This document shows, piece by piece, positions 25,541 to 33,668 of a DNA stretch of 64,000 nucleotides. The first letter of the stretch is position 1, and each line of letters opens with the position of its first letter. Origin of the DNA: an uncultured Bacteroidales bacterium (GTDB lineage: Bacteria > Bacteroidota > Bacteroidia > Bacteroidales > P3); contig ONJQ01000007.1 of assembly GCA_900318175.1 (NCBI GenBank), forward strand, positions 62,001-126,000, given 5' to 3'. A model generated the notes under the pieces. That model worked only from the letters and a program-made list of their open reading frames with translations. It searched no databases and was not told the DNA's origin. Both the position numbers and the translations under genes were made by a program.

Positions 25541-25708
25541 TTAATTGATTCTGTAACTTCTAATAAATGTGATTGTATTCGCCGTGGGATGCAGACGGGT
25601 TATTCTATGGCGGGCGGTAAGCTGGTTTATGATGTTCAGATCCACCGCCACCTTCATACCGTCTGGACTATCCGGCGTTTTGACAAGGAATTCATATCGG
25701 ATAGTCAT
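25541..25708 (-). CDS. Small hypothetical protein (55 residues)
   Basis: ATG at 25708 gives MTIRYEFLVKTPDSPDGMKV followed by AVDLNIINQLTARHRITRL and ends near 25541, 12 bases before the next start. Composition and the alternation of hydrophobic and charged residues look like a real beta/alpha protein. It is the first gene of the operon and lies directly beside the inverted repeats at 25765-25891. No family was recognised. Confidence 0.5.
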   Translation of the reverse strand: MTIRYEFLVKTPDSPDGMKVAVDLNIINQLTARHRITRLHPTANTITFIRSYRIN

Positions 25709-25764
25709 TGTTGTTTGGTTTTGTGTTGTTCTTTCTTGGGCATAAAAGGGTCAAAAAATGGGCG

Positions 25765-25891
25765 GACAATACACAGTGACATATTTTTTTATTATTTGGG
25801 CATTTTTTAGTAGTCTCTTATAATATATTATAGTTAAAATAGAGTGAATATGCCCACATGGATAATAGTTAATGCCTTAGTGTGTATTGTC
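25765..25891. repeat. Nested inverted repeats flanking an A/T-rich segment, possible invertible promoter or recombination site
   Basis: GACAATACACA (25765-25775) is repeated inverted as TGTGTATTGTC (25881-25891). Inside, TGGGCAT and ATGCCCA form a second inverted pair around a TATAATATATTATA core. The segment lies between a serine-recombinase gene and a small operon pointing away from it, the usual position of a recombinase target or an invertible promoter. Confidence 0.45.
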
Positions 25892-25932
25892 TGTAGGAGA
25901 GCATGTAATGGTCTCCTAGGGGTCATAGGTAT

Positions 25933-26616
25933 TCATTCTCTTAGGTGGTAGCGTTTGATAAGTCTTTGTACCGTAACAGGCTTGAACTTGCATCCTTTCG
26001 AGGTCTGGAATCCTTCTTCATTCAGTGTGTCAGCCATCTTTTGAAGTGATAGACCTTGACCGACCAGAGACCGTAGTAAAGCGACAGCCCTCTTGTTGTT
26101 GGGATTCTCATGGGCTTTCCTACGGTTGGTCTCGTTGCTGGCCTCGATAGCTTCATGGTGTTTGTCCATCAGGTGTTCGGGATTGCCAAGAGTAAAACCC
26201 CGACTCTTCTTTGCATTTAGTGCCTGTCTTGTCCTCGTGGCTGTGAGTTCTGCTTCATATTGGGCTATGGCGGAAACAATGTGTATCATCATCTTGTTGG
26301 CCTGTGGGAAGTCGCAGAAGACAATTTCCACGTCAGATTCGAGAAGTTGGGAAGTGAAGGCGACGTTTCTAGAGAGTCTGTCCATCTTTGCCACAATAAG
26401 GTTCGCTCCGGTCTTTCTACATAGTTCCAGGGCTTCTTTCAATTTAGGGCGATCGTTATGTCTTCCGCTCTCCACCTCGACATACTCGGCAATGGGTTTT
26501 CTGTCTCGTAGGTGCTTTTCGATTATCTCCCTCTGTGCCTCCAATCCAAGTCCTGAATACCCTTGTTTCTGTGTGCTGACCCGAAGGTAAGCGACGTATT
26601 GGTTTTTGTTAGGCAT
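25933..26616 (-). CDS. Small serine recombinase (resolvase/invertase family)
   Basis: 227 residues. The catalytic Ser14 is in YLRVSTQKQ, followed by SGLGLEAQREIIEKHL. The conserved arginines lie in LIVAKMDRLSRNVAFTSQL. The E-helix (IVSAIAQYEAELTATRTRQAL) leads to a C-terminal helix-turn-helix (GLSLQKMADTLNEEGF, then KPVTVQRLIKRY). The size matches resolvases and DNA invertases, which cut and rejoin two sites within one molecule. Beside it lie inverted repeats (25765-25891) that could be its target. It has no partner gene and its own transcript. Confidence 0.9.
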   Translation of the reverse strand: MPNKNQYVAYLRVSTQKQGYSGLGLEAQREIIEKHLRDRKPIAEYVEVESGRHNDRPKLKEALELCRKTGANLIVAKMDRLSRNVAFTSQLLESDVEIVFCDFPQANKMMIHIVSAIAQYEAELTATRTRQALNAKKSRGFTLGNPEHLMDKHHEAIEASNETNRRKAHENPNNKRAVALLRSLVGQGLSLQKMADTLNEEGFQTSKGCKFKPVTVQRLIKRYHLRE

Positions 26617-26654
26617 GGTGATTAAGGTGTTTGGTTGTTTGTCTGAAATAGAAA

Positions 26655-26705
26655 GAGGGCTATGATACTCTCGATTATTGGTTTTCGATTTCTCATAGCC
26701 CCCTC
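26655..26705 (-). terminator. Long-loop hairpin after the 26.7 kb gene (H1)
   Basis: GAGGGCTATGA (26655-26665) pairs with TCATAGCC-CCCTC (26693-26705), with two extra C, around a 27-base loop. On the minus strand it is followed by TTTCTATTT. One of four similar hairpins in this segment. Confidence 0.55.
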
Positions 26706-26718
26706 ATTGTCGGTGGTG

Positions 26719-27204
26719 TTAGTTGGTGGCATCTTTCAGTTTGTCGGCATACTTTCGATAGACGTACTCATAGAGGATAGACTTGACGCACCTTACCTTC
26801 TGAATCTCGGTGTAGGTGAAATAGTAGGTTCTCGGATTGCCTCTCATGTCGTCCCCCTGATATTGTCCGTTGTAGTCGCCGGGGAGGAAAAACTTGTGCC
26901 AGTCCTCGTAGATGGATGTGTCGGTGTTCTCGTATTGCAGATAAAGTTCCACATACAGCTTCCCCTTGTCGTATTCTATTCCTTCAAAGGTGCTGTTCCA
27001 AGAATTGCTCCGTCTGCGTTCACGGGCGATGTTAAGGTGTTTGTTCCTTTTCGAGCCGTAGAGGAAGGTGCCGGTCTCCTTGATGATTCTTACGATGGTG
27101 GATTCCTTCACTTTCATCACTTCCTTGGCCGTCAGCAATTCGATAATCTCAATCTTCTTCTCCGGCTTGTATCTCTTGAACAGTTCGATGTTGATGTCTT
27201 TCAT
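26719..27204 (-). CDS. Hypothetical element protein
   Basis: 161 residues, soluble. The N-terminus is basic and helical (KPEKKIEIIELLTAKEVMK, then STIVRIIKETGTFLYG), which resembles a DNA-binding winged helix. The rest is aromatic-rich (YVELYLQYENTDTSIYEDWH, YYFTYTEIQKVRCV). No family was recognised. It follows the exonuclease gene by 18 bases and closes the recombination operon at hairpin H1. Confidence 0.6.
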   Translation of the reverse strand: MKDINIELFKRYKPEKKIEIIELLTAKEVMKVKESTIVRIIKETGTFLYGSKRNKHLNIARERRRSNSWNSTFEGIEYDKGKLYVELYLQYENTDTSIYEDWHKFFLPGDYNGQYQGDDMRGNPRTYYFTYTEIQKVRCVKSILYEYVYRKYADKLKDATN

Positions 27205-27222
27205 AGTATAGAGTTTTTAGGG

Positions 27223-28143
27223 TTATACGGTAATGACAAGGCTGGGCGAGACTCTGCTGGTACGCATATAGTCTTCATAGTTAAGATCCGGATAGGCAAG
27301 CTTGAATGTGGCGAAGTCAAAGCTGCTACGTGTCGATGCAAGCTTACGGGTTATCTTCATCGTGTCAGTCTGCCAAGATCGGATGTCAAGTGCTTCCATC
27401 CGCTTCATTATACTACCCTTAATCTGGTTCAGCTGTTCCTCCACGTTGGCCTTTGTTTCAAGAAGGTTTCGAATGAGAGACTCCTGCCCCCTGATATCAA
27501 GAGGTACGTCATAGGGATTGTTGAACTGCTTTCCTTCGAGATAGGTCTGTAACAGTTCCTCACAGATGTCGCTGGGGATTCTCTGGACGGGGATGATTTC
27601 TGAGATATGGTCCTTCTCTGTCTCCCGAAGGTGAATGATGGCCAGGTTTCTAATCTTGGCTTCCGGATTGGCAAGGGTGAAGAAGAAGGCATAGATGGAC
27701 AGTTGGTATCGGGCCTTCATCAGGTTGTCGTTGGTAGGTGTCGCCCAAGTCTTGATGTCGTAAAGGTCAAAGGTACAATCATCAACTCTCGCCACAAGGT
27801 CAATACTTGATGCCCAGTGTTTGAGGTCAGAGACAAGGTACTCATTCGCTTCTGCCACAATACCGTTTTCCTTGCAAAGACGGATATAGGACTGTACTTG
27901 TGGGGAGTCATCGTTGTACCATTCGTTGTTAAAGCGTTGAATGGACTTGTGAATCTCGTTGCCCCGCTGCGTTGCCTTTTCGAGGATGGCAGTGGGGATG
28001 TTGTCATAGGCGTTTGCAAGTCCTAGCTGGGTGGAGATTGCGTTGGTGATTCCTGACAGTTCGGTTTCACCAAGGAAATAGCGGTGTTCGTCCTCTAAAA
28101 AGGTAACGCCGCAGTCTTTGAGTTCGATTCTTTGTTTCTTCAT
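27223..28143 (-). CDS. RecB-type PD-(D/E)XK exonuclease
   Basis: 306 residues. An N-terminal helical part (RGNEIHKSIQRFNNEWYND) precedes the nuclease core: Asp in ASSIDLVARVDD and the D-x-K pair in FDLYDIKTWA, then the Q-x-x-x-Y-like motif ARYQLSIYAFFF. These are the landmarks of phage-type RecB/PDDEXK_1 exonucleases. It lies two bases after an ERF-type annealing gene, so the two form a Red-like recombination module that processes and anneals DNA ends of the element. Confidence 0.8.
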   Translation of the reverse strand: MKKQRIELKDCGVTFLEDEHRYFLGETELSGITNAISTQLGLANAYDNIPTAILEKATQRGNEIHKSIQRFNNEWYNDDSPQVQSYIRLCKENGIVAEANEYLVSDLKHWASSIDLVARVDDCTFDLYDIKTWATPTNDNLMKARYQLSIYAFFFTLANPEAKIRNLAIIHLRETEKDHISEIIPVQRIPSDICEELLQTYLEGKQFNNPYDVPLDIRGQESLIRNLLETKANVEEQLNQIKGSIMKRMEALDIRSWQTDTMKITRKLASTRSSFDFATFKLAYPDLNYEDYMRTSRVSPSLVITV

Positions 28144-28145
28144 GG

Positions 28146-28763
28146 CTATTTCTGATTTTGTAAAGCCTGTCTACGAAGGGTAAACATGGCCTTGATTTCC
28201 GGGTTTGATTCTACTTCCTGCTGATGCTCCATATAGAGGGACAGCAGTGCATTCACGTCCTTTGAAGCATTGATGGCGTTCTTGATGGCAGTATTCTTGT
28301 CGACGGGAGCGGCCTGACGTGTAACTGCCTTGGTGGTAGAGGTAGTGGCTTTTCTGGTCGTCCTTCCCTGGCTATACTGGTCGCTGTCTATCTCCGGGGA
28401 ATCGTCTATGAGGAATAGTGCATTCATGGAATACTTTCGTGCATAACTGGAAGCTGCCCCACTGATTTGAGCGGAGTCCATGCCTGACTTCTCGATGGCG
28501 TGCTCTGCTTCACTTGTAGTGGATAAAGTCTCACCCTTGTCATTGAAGAAGGTGAGTGTGGTTTTGAGGAATGTACGGCCACAGTGCTCGACTACGTTAT
28601 CATCAAAGCGAATGCCGCAGTTGTGTTCGGCCAGGAGTGGTTTGAGAGCGGCCTGGATGTCCTCCAAGCTGCGATACTTGAATTTGCCGAATTGGTTGTA
28701 TTGATTTTTCGGCACATTGAGTCTTTGCTGAATGTCGATCAGCGATTTTAATAATTCTTGCAT
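28146..28763 (-). CDS. ERF-family single-strand annealing protein
   Basis: 205 residues. The ERF signature is clear: KNQYNQFGKFKYRSLEDI near the N-terminus, then ALKPLLAEHNCG and GAASSYARKYSMNALFLID at residues about 100-118. A Ser/Thr/Arg-rich linker follows and a short helical C-terminus. ERF proteins bind single-stranded DNA and anneal homologous strands, working with the exonuclease encoded two bases downstream. This points to a phage- or ICE-derived module. Confidence 0.88.
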   Translation of the reverse strand: MQELLKSLIDIQQRLNVPKNQYNQFGKFKYRSLEDIQAALKPLLAEHNCGIRFDDNVVEHCGRTFLKTTLTFFNDKGETLSTTSEAEHAIEKSGMDSAQISGAASSYARKYSMNALFLIDDSPEIDSDQYSQGRTTRKATTSTTKAVTRQAAPVDKNTAIKNAINASKDVNALLSLYMEHQQEVESNPEIKAMFTLRRQALQNQK

Positions 28764-28851
28764 TGTTGTTGGTGTTTTTGATTATTGATTTAACTGTTTT
28801 TACATTTGCTAGAGGTTCGTCTAATAAGTGTAATATTTCGGGAAAGGCACA

Positions 28852-28915
28852 AAAACGAGGGTCTGCAAGATTTCTACTTTTGTGATAGTTTACTTTCTTA
28901 CAGACCCTCCGTTTT
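28852..28915 (-). terminator. Long-loop hairpin (H2)
   Basis: AAAACGAGGGTCTG (28852-28865) pairs with CAGACCCTC-CGTTTT (28901-28915) with one bulged C around a 35-base loop. On the minus strand it follows the 28957 gene and ends in a T run. 28764-28851 shows nothing else. Confidence 0.55.
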
Positions 28916-28956
28916 CATGGGTTTGAGGTTTTGTGCTGTTCGGGCTTATGTGATAT

Positions 28957-29307
28957 TTAGGTCTGTATGATAAAACCGTGTTCGTCACAAATCCGTTTCT
29001 CATAGTTTTCGGTTTTCTCCACAGCCTCGTCTATCATGGAAACGAGCTGGTCTAGGAAAACCTCTTCGTAGATAATCGGCGGTGTGTCATCGTCGGGAAA
29101 GATGTCGATACGGAACAGGTCGGGAATCGGCATATAGGTGATCTTGACCGTCCCCTTAACCTTGAATCCTTGGACATGGAACTGGAGTCCTCTGGTGATT
29201 GTCTTGACTGTCTTAGGGTCTATTCCCCAGCTCATCATTATCTCCGGCTGGCTTTTGAGGATAGTCATGATGTAGTTGGCCATCCCGATGTCTTCTTCTG
29301 TTGCCAT
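28957..29307 (-). CDS. Hypothetical element protein
   Basis: 116 residues. It starts one base after the zinc-ribbon gene stop. The sequence has an alpha helix (EEDIGMANYIMTILKSQ), a beta segment with conserved aromatic spacing (LQFHVQGFKVKGTVKITYM) and an acidic C-terminal helix (LVSMIDEAVEKTENYE). No family was recognised. It lies in the middle of an operon with zinc-ribbon and peptidase genes. Confidence 0.6.
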   Translation of the reverse strand: MATEEDIGMANYIMTILKSQPEIMMSWGIDPKTVKTITRGLQFHVQGFKVKGTVKITYMPIPDLFRIDIFPDDDTPPIIYEEVFLDQLVSMIDEAVEKTENYEKRICDEHGFIIQT

Positions 29308-29308
29308 T

Positions 29309-29509
29309 CTAACAGTCCTCCTTTCCGTAGTATTCCTTCATGTAGCAGCTCTCACATAGGCTGCCATAGTCGTTGGCATCGCTCCTGGACATGGGTCTGC
29401 CACAATAATCGCAGTATCTGACGGTTTCTTCGTGTACATATCTGGCCACCTCGAAAATGGAAGGGCCGCTATGTTCTAAGGTGATTTGCGGTTTCTTGGT
29501 TTTGCTCAT
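29309..29509 (-). CDS. Small zinc-ribbon protein
   Basis: 66 residues. Two CxxC pairs, YCDYCGRPM and SLCESCYM, spaced by 17 residues form a treble-clef or LIM-like zinc site; the N-terminus is basic (MSKTKKPQ). Proteins of this size on phages and ICEs usually contact DNA or RNA polymerase. The partner is unknown. It sits tightly between two hypothetical genes. Confidence 0.65.
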   Translation of the reverse strand: MSKTKKPQITLEHSGPSIFEVARYVHEETVRYCDYCGRPMSRSDANDYGSLCESCYMKEYYGKEDC

Positions 29510-29522
29510 AATGGTAGGCGTT

Positions 29523-29864
29523 TTAAAAGAATGAAAAATTCAGATAGTTATTGCTGGGGTCGGATGCGTTGAGGTATTCGGTCATTATCTCCAGCATACG
29601 TCCGGGGGTGAGGCTTACACGTTTCAGAGACTCTTCGATTTCTCGTTTGGCTTCCGGTTCTTGGGAGTTGAGTGTCGCCAGCTTTCCCATCCCGGTCCGC
29701 CATTGTTCTTTGCCGACTTCGAAGTCATGTTCATACACGTCTCCGGTATAGTCTATCTCAAGAGCGTCCAGAATATAGTGGAACTCTTCGATCAGATAGT
29801 TGAAGTAGTCGATGGAAGCGTATTGGACATCGTACTTTTTTGCTACATGGAGTCTACATCCCAT
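29523..29864 (-). CDS. Hypothetical element protein
   Basis: 113 residues. The start overlaps the peptidase stop by 11 bases. It is helical and acidic (YFNYLIEEFHYILDALEID, then EAKREIEESLKRVSL), with no membrane segment or catalytic motif seen. No family was recognised; a structural or regulatory protein of the element is likely. Confidence 0.55.
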   Translation of the reverse strand: MGCRLHVAKKYDVQYASIDYFNYLIEEFHYILDALEIDYTGDVYEHDFEVGKEQWRTGMGKLATLNSQEPEAKREIEESLKRVSLTPGRMLEIMTEYLNASDPSNNYLNFSFF

Positions 29865-30855
29865 TTCGCACCTCCTCTCTCTCTAAAGTGTCCGTATCGC
29901 AGCCCGCCATGCTGATTTCGTTGACGATGGCATAGTAGTCCTCCTTGGTCAGACTGGGATATGTGTCTTTGTAGGTCTCCCAAAAGAGGTCGGCAGGTAT
30001 TCCGGGTTGGTAATCGAGGTAGTCTGAGATGATTTCGTACATTTCCCAGTATTCGTCTTCCTTCTGGTATCTCTTGTCGTATCTTCTCCAGTCCAACCCG
30101 AAACAGCCGTAGGAGTTGTCGATATGGGGGTACTTCTTCTGGCATTTCTCGATGATATGGCAGACAAAGGCAAGGCAGTTCTGTAGCTCGCTCTTGATGG
30201 TGAACTCCTGGTCTGTGTGGGGCTGGTAGTAACCGCAGGAAATGTTGAGGGCACAGACAGAAAGACCACGCTCCTTTAATGTGGATACGTCAGTCAGAAG
30301 GCCATGAGTCTCTTTATAGCCAAACTTCTCGTAGCCTATGTCGGCAAGGAATTCGTCACTGCAAAGCTCTCCCATTACGGAGGTGATAAGGTCGTTCCCG
30401 TTCCGTCGGTCGCATTGTATCACGAATCGGCAGTCATAAAAGAAGGAAAGGTCCACGGCGCTGCTTCCCACACATCCTATCTCCTCGCCCATGAAGAAGG
30501 CGCACTTGATGTTGTCGTATCTCTGGAGGCATTTCAACGCCACCCAGATTCCATTTTTATCGTCAGCCCCAAGTCCTTCTTGTTGCTTGTTCTTTAAAGA
30601 GAAGCCAAGGATGTAGTCTTTGGTCTCGACGGCTCTAAAGTCTTTGCTGTGGGTGTCCTGTACCTGGTCCATATGGGCTACTACACAGGGGTATTCGGTC
30701 GCACTGCCTTTCACGACAAGCAGGTTCCCGGTTGAGTCGGTGGTGACGGTGGCTCCCTGTATATTGTTGAGGATCCACCAGCGTATAAACTTTCTCATCC
30801 GTTTCTCTCTCTTGGAGGGCGAATAGATTTCGTAAAGTTGTTTGAGTAGTTGCAT
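29854..30855 (-). CDS. M20/M28-type zinc aminopeptidase-like protein
   Basis: 333 residues. The metal ligands are in place: VVAHMDQVQD (first His and Asp), GLGADDKNGIW (bridging Asp) and the catalytic Glu pair in FFMGEEIGCVGS. Another Asp lies in RFVIQCDRRNG and a His near YYQPHTDQEF. This is the co-catalytic zinc peptidase fold (M20/M28/M42, PepT-like). Why an element carries it is unclear: it could release an amino acid or modify a host peptide. The last 90 residues (EDEYWEMYEIISDYL) are an extra helical tail not usual for the family. Confidence 0.75.
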   Translation of the reverse strand: MQLLKQLYEIYSPSKREKRMRKFIRWWILNNIQGATVTTDSTGNLLVVKGSATEYPCVVAHMDQVQDTHSKDFRAVETKDYILGFSLKNKQQEGLGADDKNGIWVALKCLQRYDNIKCAFFMGEEIGCVGSSAVDLSFFYDCRFVIQCDRRNGNDLITSVMGELCSDEFLADIGYEKFGYKETHGLLTDVSTLKERGLSVCALNISCGYYQPHTDQEFTIKSELQNCLAFVCHIIEKCQKKYPHIDNSYGCFGLDWRRYDKRYQKEDEYWEMYEIISDYLDYQPGIPADLFWETYKDTYPSLTKEDYYAIVNEISMAGCDTDTLEREEVRNGM

Positions 30856-30879
30856 ATTTTTCCTTGTGTTGTGAGAAAT

Positions 30880-30914
30880 GGGAGAATAACATTATATATT
30901 TCAGTCATTCTCCC
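30880..30914 (-). terminator. Long-loop hairpin (H3)
   Basis: GGGAGAAT (30880-30887) and ATTCTCCC (30907-30914) around a 19-base A/T-rich loop, between the 541-residue gene and the peptidase gene. The T run after it is weak, so it may be an attenuator or processing site instead. Confidence 0.45.
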
Positions 30915-30928
30915 TCTCGGTTAATAAT

Positions 30929-32512
30929 TTAGGCGGCCATCTTCTTGCGGTAATAGAAAAAGGGCTTGCCTGTCCTTTTGTTGATTGTGTCGTAGAAATC
31001 ACCTTCATATATAAAGGCTTCCTTACGTTCAACCAAAGTAGCCAGCGTCTTCTTGCTGATGGTAAAGGCTTCGTAGTCTTTGATGCCTTTGTTCCAGCGG
31101 TAGAGTTCGGTGATTTCGTCCTCATCCTCGAAATACTGGTGGTCATACTCGCTCCAGTACCAGTTTTCCTCCTTGTAGGCATTCTCGGCCTTCTCACGGC
31201 ATTTCTCACAGCAAAATTCCTCGTCCAGCAGTGTGGAGTAGAAGCCATGTTCTGAGATATATGCTTCCCCGCACTCTTCACAGTCTCTCAAGTCGTCGTT
31301 ATAGACAAATCTTTGCTCTGACTCAATCCAAGTGAAGTCTTCAAGCCTTTCCTCGTCACAGGTTATGATATGGCCGCCCATAAGCACATTGACTAGTCCG
31401 TTAGGGGTGCTGCAGTTATGATACTGATCGTAGTTCATCTCTTCTTCGTCATCGTCATCATCTTCTTCATCACCGTCTATGCTACCTTCGGTCGTGTCGA
31501 GGCAGTAATGATATAGGAGTTCTGAGTGGTTGTATGCCCTTCTCTGGTCTATGTCGTACCACTTGAAAGAGTCCTGATAGGAGAGCGTGTCATAGGTCTC
31601 CAGGTTGCAGTCTATGTAGAAGCGTTTGTCGGAAAGGGATTTTCCTTCGATGTCCACGAATTCTGAAGCATCACAGCATCCGGCACCCACTTTCTTGTAG
31701 CCGTCTATGTGTCCTTCTCTGATAAGGCTGTCGATAAGGGCACGTTTCAATACGTCATTACAGTCGGAGGAGTACTGGCGTTCTGCAAGCCTCCATACCT
31801 TGCCGTCCTCGTCATAGCATTTGTTGTAGATGATGCAGCGGGCGATAATCCTGCCCTCTTCGTTGGTGAGATAGGCGGCTGACGCGTCCACGGAGACAGC
31901 GTAGAAGGAATCAAGGTCTTGGTCGACCATGCAGCTGTGAAAATCCCCCTCGCAGCATCCAGAGGAGTAGATTTTCTTGAACTCTTGACTGACGGTGAGC
32001 TGGTTCTTGGGCATGGCTCCCATACAGTAGGTCTGCCATTCCTGAGTGAACTCTTCACATAGGTACCCTAGGACTTGTTCGGGGAGCGTCCGTCCGAACT
32101 CTGTTTCAAGGATAAGGGCGCGGAGCAGTTTCCCGGCCTTCATCTTGTAGACTTTGCCGTTGTTGTGGTTGATGTAGCGGACGGATTTGTTGTCTCCGTC
32201 CTCACAAAGGCCTTCCATGTTGTCTGTCTCGTAGGTGTCAGAATGGTAGGTAGTGTTGATGAGCTGGACGGGGTATTTCTTGTCCTGCCCGCTCTTTATG
32301 ATACGCTGCGTCATGACCTCTTTGAGCTGGGACATGGAGCTGATGTGAAGAAGTGAGTAGTCGTTGGTGATCCGTGCCTGGTGCAGCAGGTCTTTGTTCT
32401 TCAGGTAGGCGAGGAGTATCTTGTTCTTTCTGGACTTCTCCCCGTTGCCGTGTTCCACTATGCCGAAATAGGCCTGGAACTCAAGGTAATTGTCAAATTG
32501 GTAGTATAGCAT
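30929..32512 (-). CDS. Large Cys-rich hypothetical protein of the element
   Basis: 527 residues from the ATG at 32512 (MLYYQFDNYLEFQAYFG); an earlier start at 32554 is possible but lies against hairpin H4. An N-terminal domain of 170 residues is followed by a long stretch rich in Asp, Tyr and Cys. An acidic run at about residues 350-360 precedes a zinc-binding part (RDCEECGEAYISEHGFYS, then FCCEKCREKAE). The closing 60 residues are aromatic. No family was recognised; I take it as an element-specific protein with a zinc domain. Confidence 0.6.
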   Translation of the reverse strand: MLYYQFDNYLEFQAYFGIVEHGNGEKSRKNKILLAYLKNKDLLHQARITNDYSLLHISSMSQLKEVMTQRIIKSGQDKKYPVQLINTTYHSDTYETDNMEGLCEDGDNKSVRYINHNNGKVYKMKAGKLLRALILETEFGRTLPEQVLGYLCEEFTQEWQTYCMGAMPKNQLTVSQEFKKIYSSGCCEGDFHSCMVDQDLDSFYAVSVDASAAYLTNEEGRIIARCIIYNKCYDEDGKVWRLAERQYSSDCNDVLKRALIDSLIREGHIDGYKKVGAGCCDASEFVDIEGKSLSDKRFYIDCNLETYDTLSYQDSFKWYDIDQRRAYNHSELLYHYCLDTTEGSIDGDEEDDDDDEEEMNYDQYHNCSTPNGLVNVLMGGHIITCDEERLEDFTWIESEQRFVYNDDLRDCEECGEAYISEHGFYSTLLDEEFCCEKCREKAENAYKEENWYWSEYDHQYFEDEDEITELYRWNKGIKDYEAFTISKKTLATLVERKEAFIYEGDFYDTINKRTGKPFFYYRKKMAA

Positions 32513-32557
32513 GTTGTTCTTGGTTTTTAAAGGTTTGAAAATCTGATAAAACAAAAA

Positions 32558-32603
32558 GAGGGGGAACCAATACCACGTTTGTTTGTGATAATGATTCCCC
32601 CTC
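32558..32603 (-). terminator. Long-loop hairpin (H4)
   Basis: GAGGGGGAA (32558-32566) and TTCCCCCTC (32595-32603) pair perfectly around a 28-base loop. On the minus strand the hairpin is followed by TTTTTGTTTT. It separates DUF3871 from the large Cys-rich gene. Confidence 0.6.
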
Positions 32604-32627
32604 GGTGGGTCGGGAGCAAAAAGCCCC

Positions 32628-33668
32628 CTATGAAAGGAACCAGGAGTAGCCCTCTTCGTCTGTTCCGTTGAGGGCGTTCTGGATTCCTAGAGTTATGTCT
32701 AGAGCGTTTTGATTGCGGTCTGTGAATTTGTCAATATAGCTTGACTTCACTGCCTCTGTCATCAGCTGTAGGAAGTTCCAGCATGAGATACCTTCCTCAC
32801 CCTCTCTTTTGCGGAAGTTGGGGTTGTTGAAGTATCCTCTGACTGCTTCGTTTACTGCCTGGTCTCCGATAAGAAGATTCGGCAGGGTGTGTTGTTCTGC
32901 TGTCGGGAGTGCTTGATATAATCTCATACGCCCGATGATGTTGCAGAATTGTTGTTCGCTCATTCTCGTTGTCTGGAGATTGGCGAGCTGCGTCAGGATG
33001 TTCTCTCGCTCTGGGTTGAATTTGGTGAATAGTTCAATGGCCTTCTGAAACACGTCGGCTTCTGTGAGGCATTGTATTACACCACTGTTTCCATTGCAGG
33101 TGAGCATCATGTTTGAGCATACCCGTACCTGCCAGCCCACAAATACTTTGAAGCGTTGGGGCGTGGCAGTCCGGTAGAGTTGGTCGTCGGCATAGTTGCG
33201 TACCCCACCGATGGTGAGGTTTACAATCTGTCCGTTGACTTCACGACTGAGACCTACAACATGGCTGATGAATGCCATGCGTTGGTAGTAGATGGTCTTG
33301 TCGTTTTCTGTCAGTTCGTTCTGTTTCTTGTGGATCGCCTCGGGCCGTCTCCCTTGAATGGGGTGGCTGGTTCGGATTTCCACAGGAGTCAGGTTTCCAA
33401 AGACCTGTACGGCAGCGGTTCTCACCGTCTTGATGAAGTTGGTGTGTGAGATGGTCAGGCTGTTGTCCGCCCAGGTCGGGATAAGGTTGTTTGAGAGCTC
33501 TTCAAGCGTTATGGCGTTTGTGTTGCTCTCGATGAAGTTTGGGTGATTGTCAGGGTCGGGGCTGTCGATGGCCTCGGCTGTTGCTGGTTCGCCCAAAGGA
33601 AATTGTCTGTTTAAAGTCAGTCGCCCCGGTGACGGGACGACTGCTGTCGGTTGTGTTGAATAGTCCAT
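32628..33668 (-). CDS. DUF3871 family protein
   Basis: 346 residues. The family landmarks are NFIESNTNAITLEELSNN, TISHTNFIKTVRTAA, TSHPIQGRRPEAIHKKQNEL, TIYYQRMAFISHV and NLTIGGVRNY. DUF3871 occurs almost only in Bacteroidota, on conjugative and mobilizable elements, with unknown function. The ATG overlaps the stop of a 52-residue membrane protein gene (TAATG), so it is translated after two tiny upstream genes. Cytoplasmic by sequence. Confidence 0.88.
   Translation of the reverse strand: MDYSTQPTAVVPSPGRLTLNRQFPLGEPATAEAIDSPDPDNHPNFIESNTNAITLEELSNNLIPTWADNSLTISHTNFIKTVRTAAVQVFGNLTPVEIRTSHPIQGRRPEAIHKKQNELTENDKTIYYQRMAFISHVVGLSREVNGQIVNLTIGGVRNYADDQLYRTATPQRFKVFVGWQVRVCSNMMLTCNGNSGVIQCLTEADVFQKAIELFTKFNPERENILTQLANLQTTRMSEQQFCNIIGRMRLYQALPTAEQHTLPNLLIGDQAVNEAVRGYFNNPNFRKREGEEGISCWNFLQLMTEAVKSSYIDKFTDRNQNALDITLGIQNALNGTDEEGYSWFLS

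Noticed and set aside
25589-25810. 73-codon plus frame near the inverted repeats
   Set aside because: Opposite strand encodes a better small protein in an operon.
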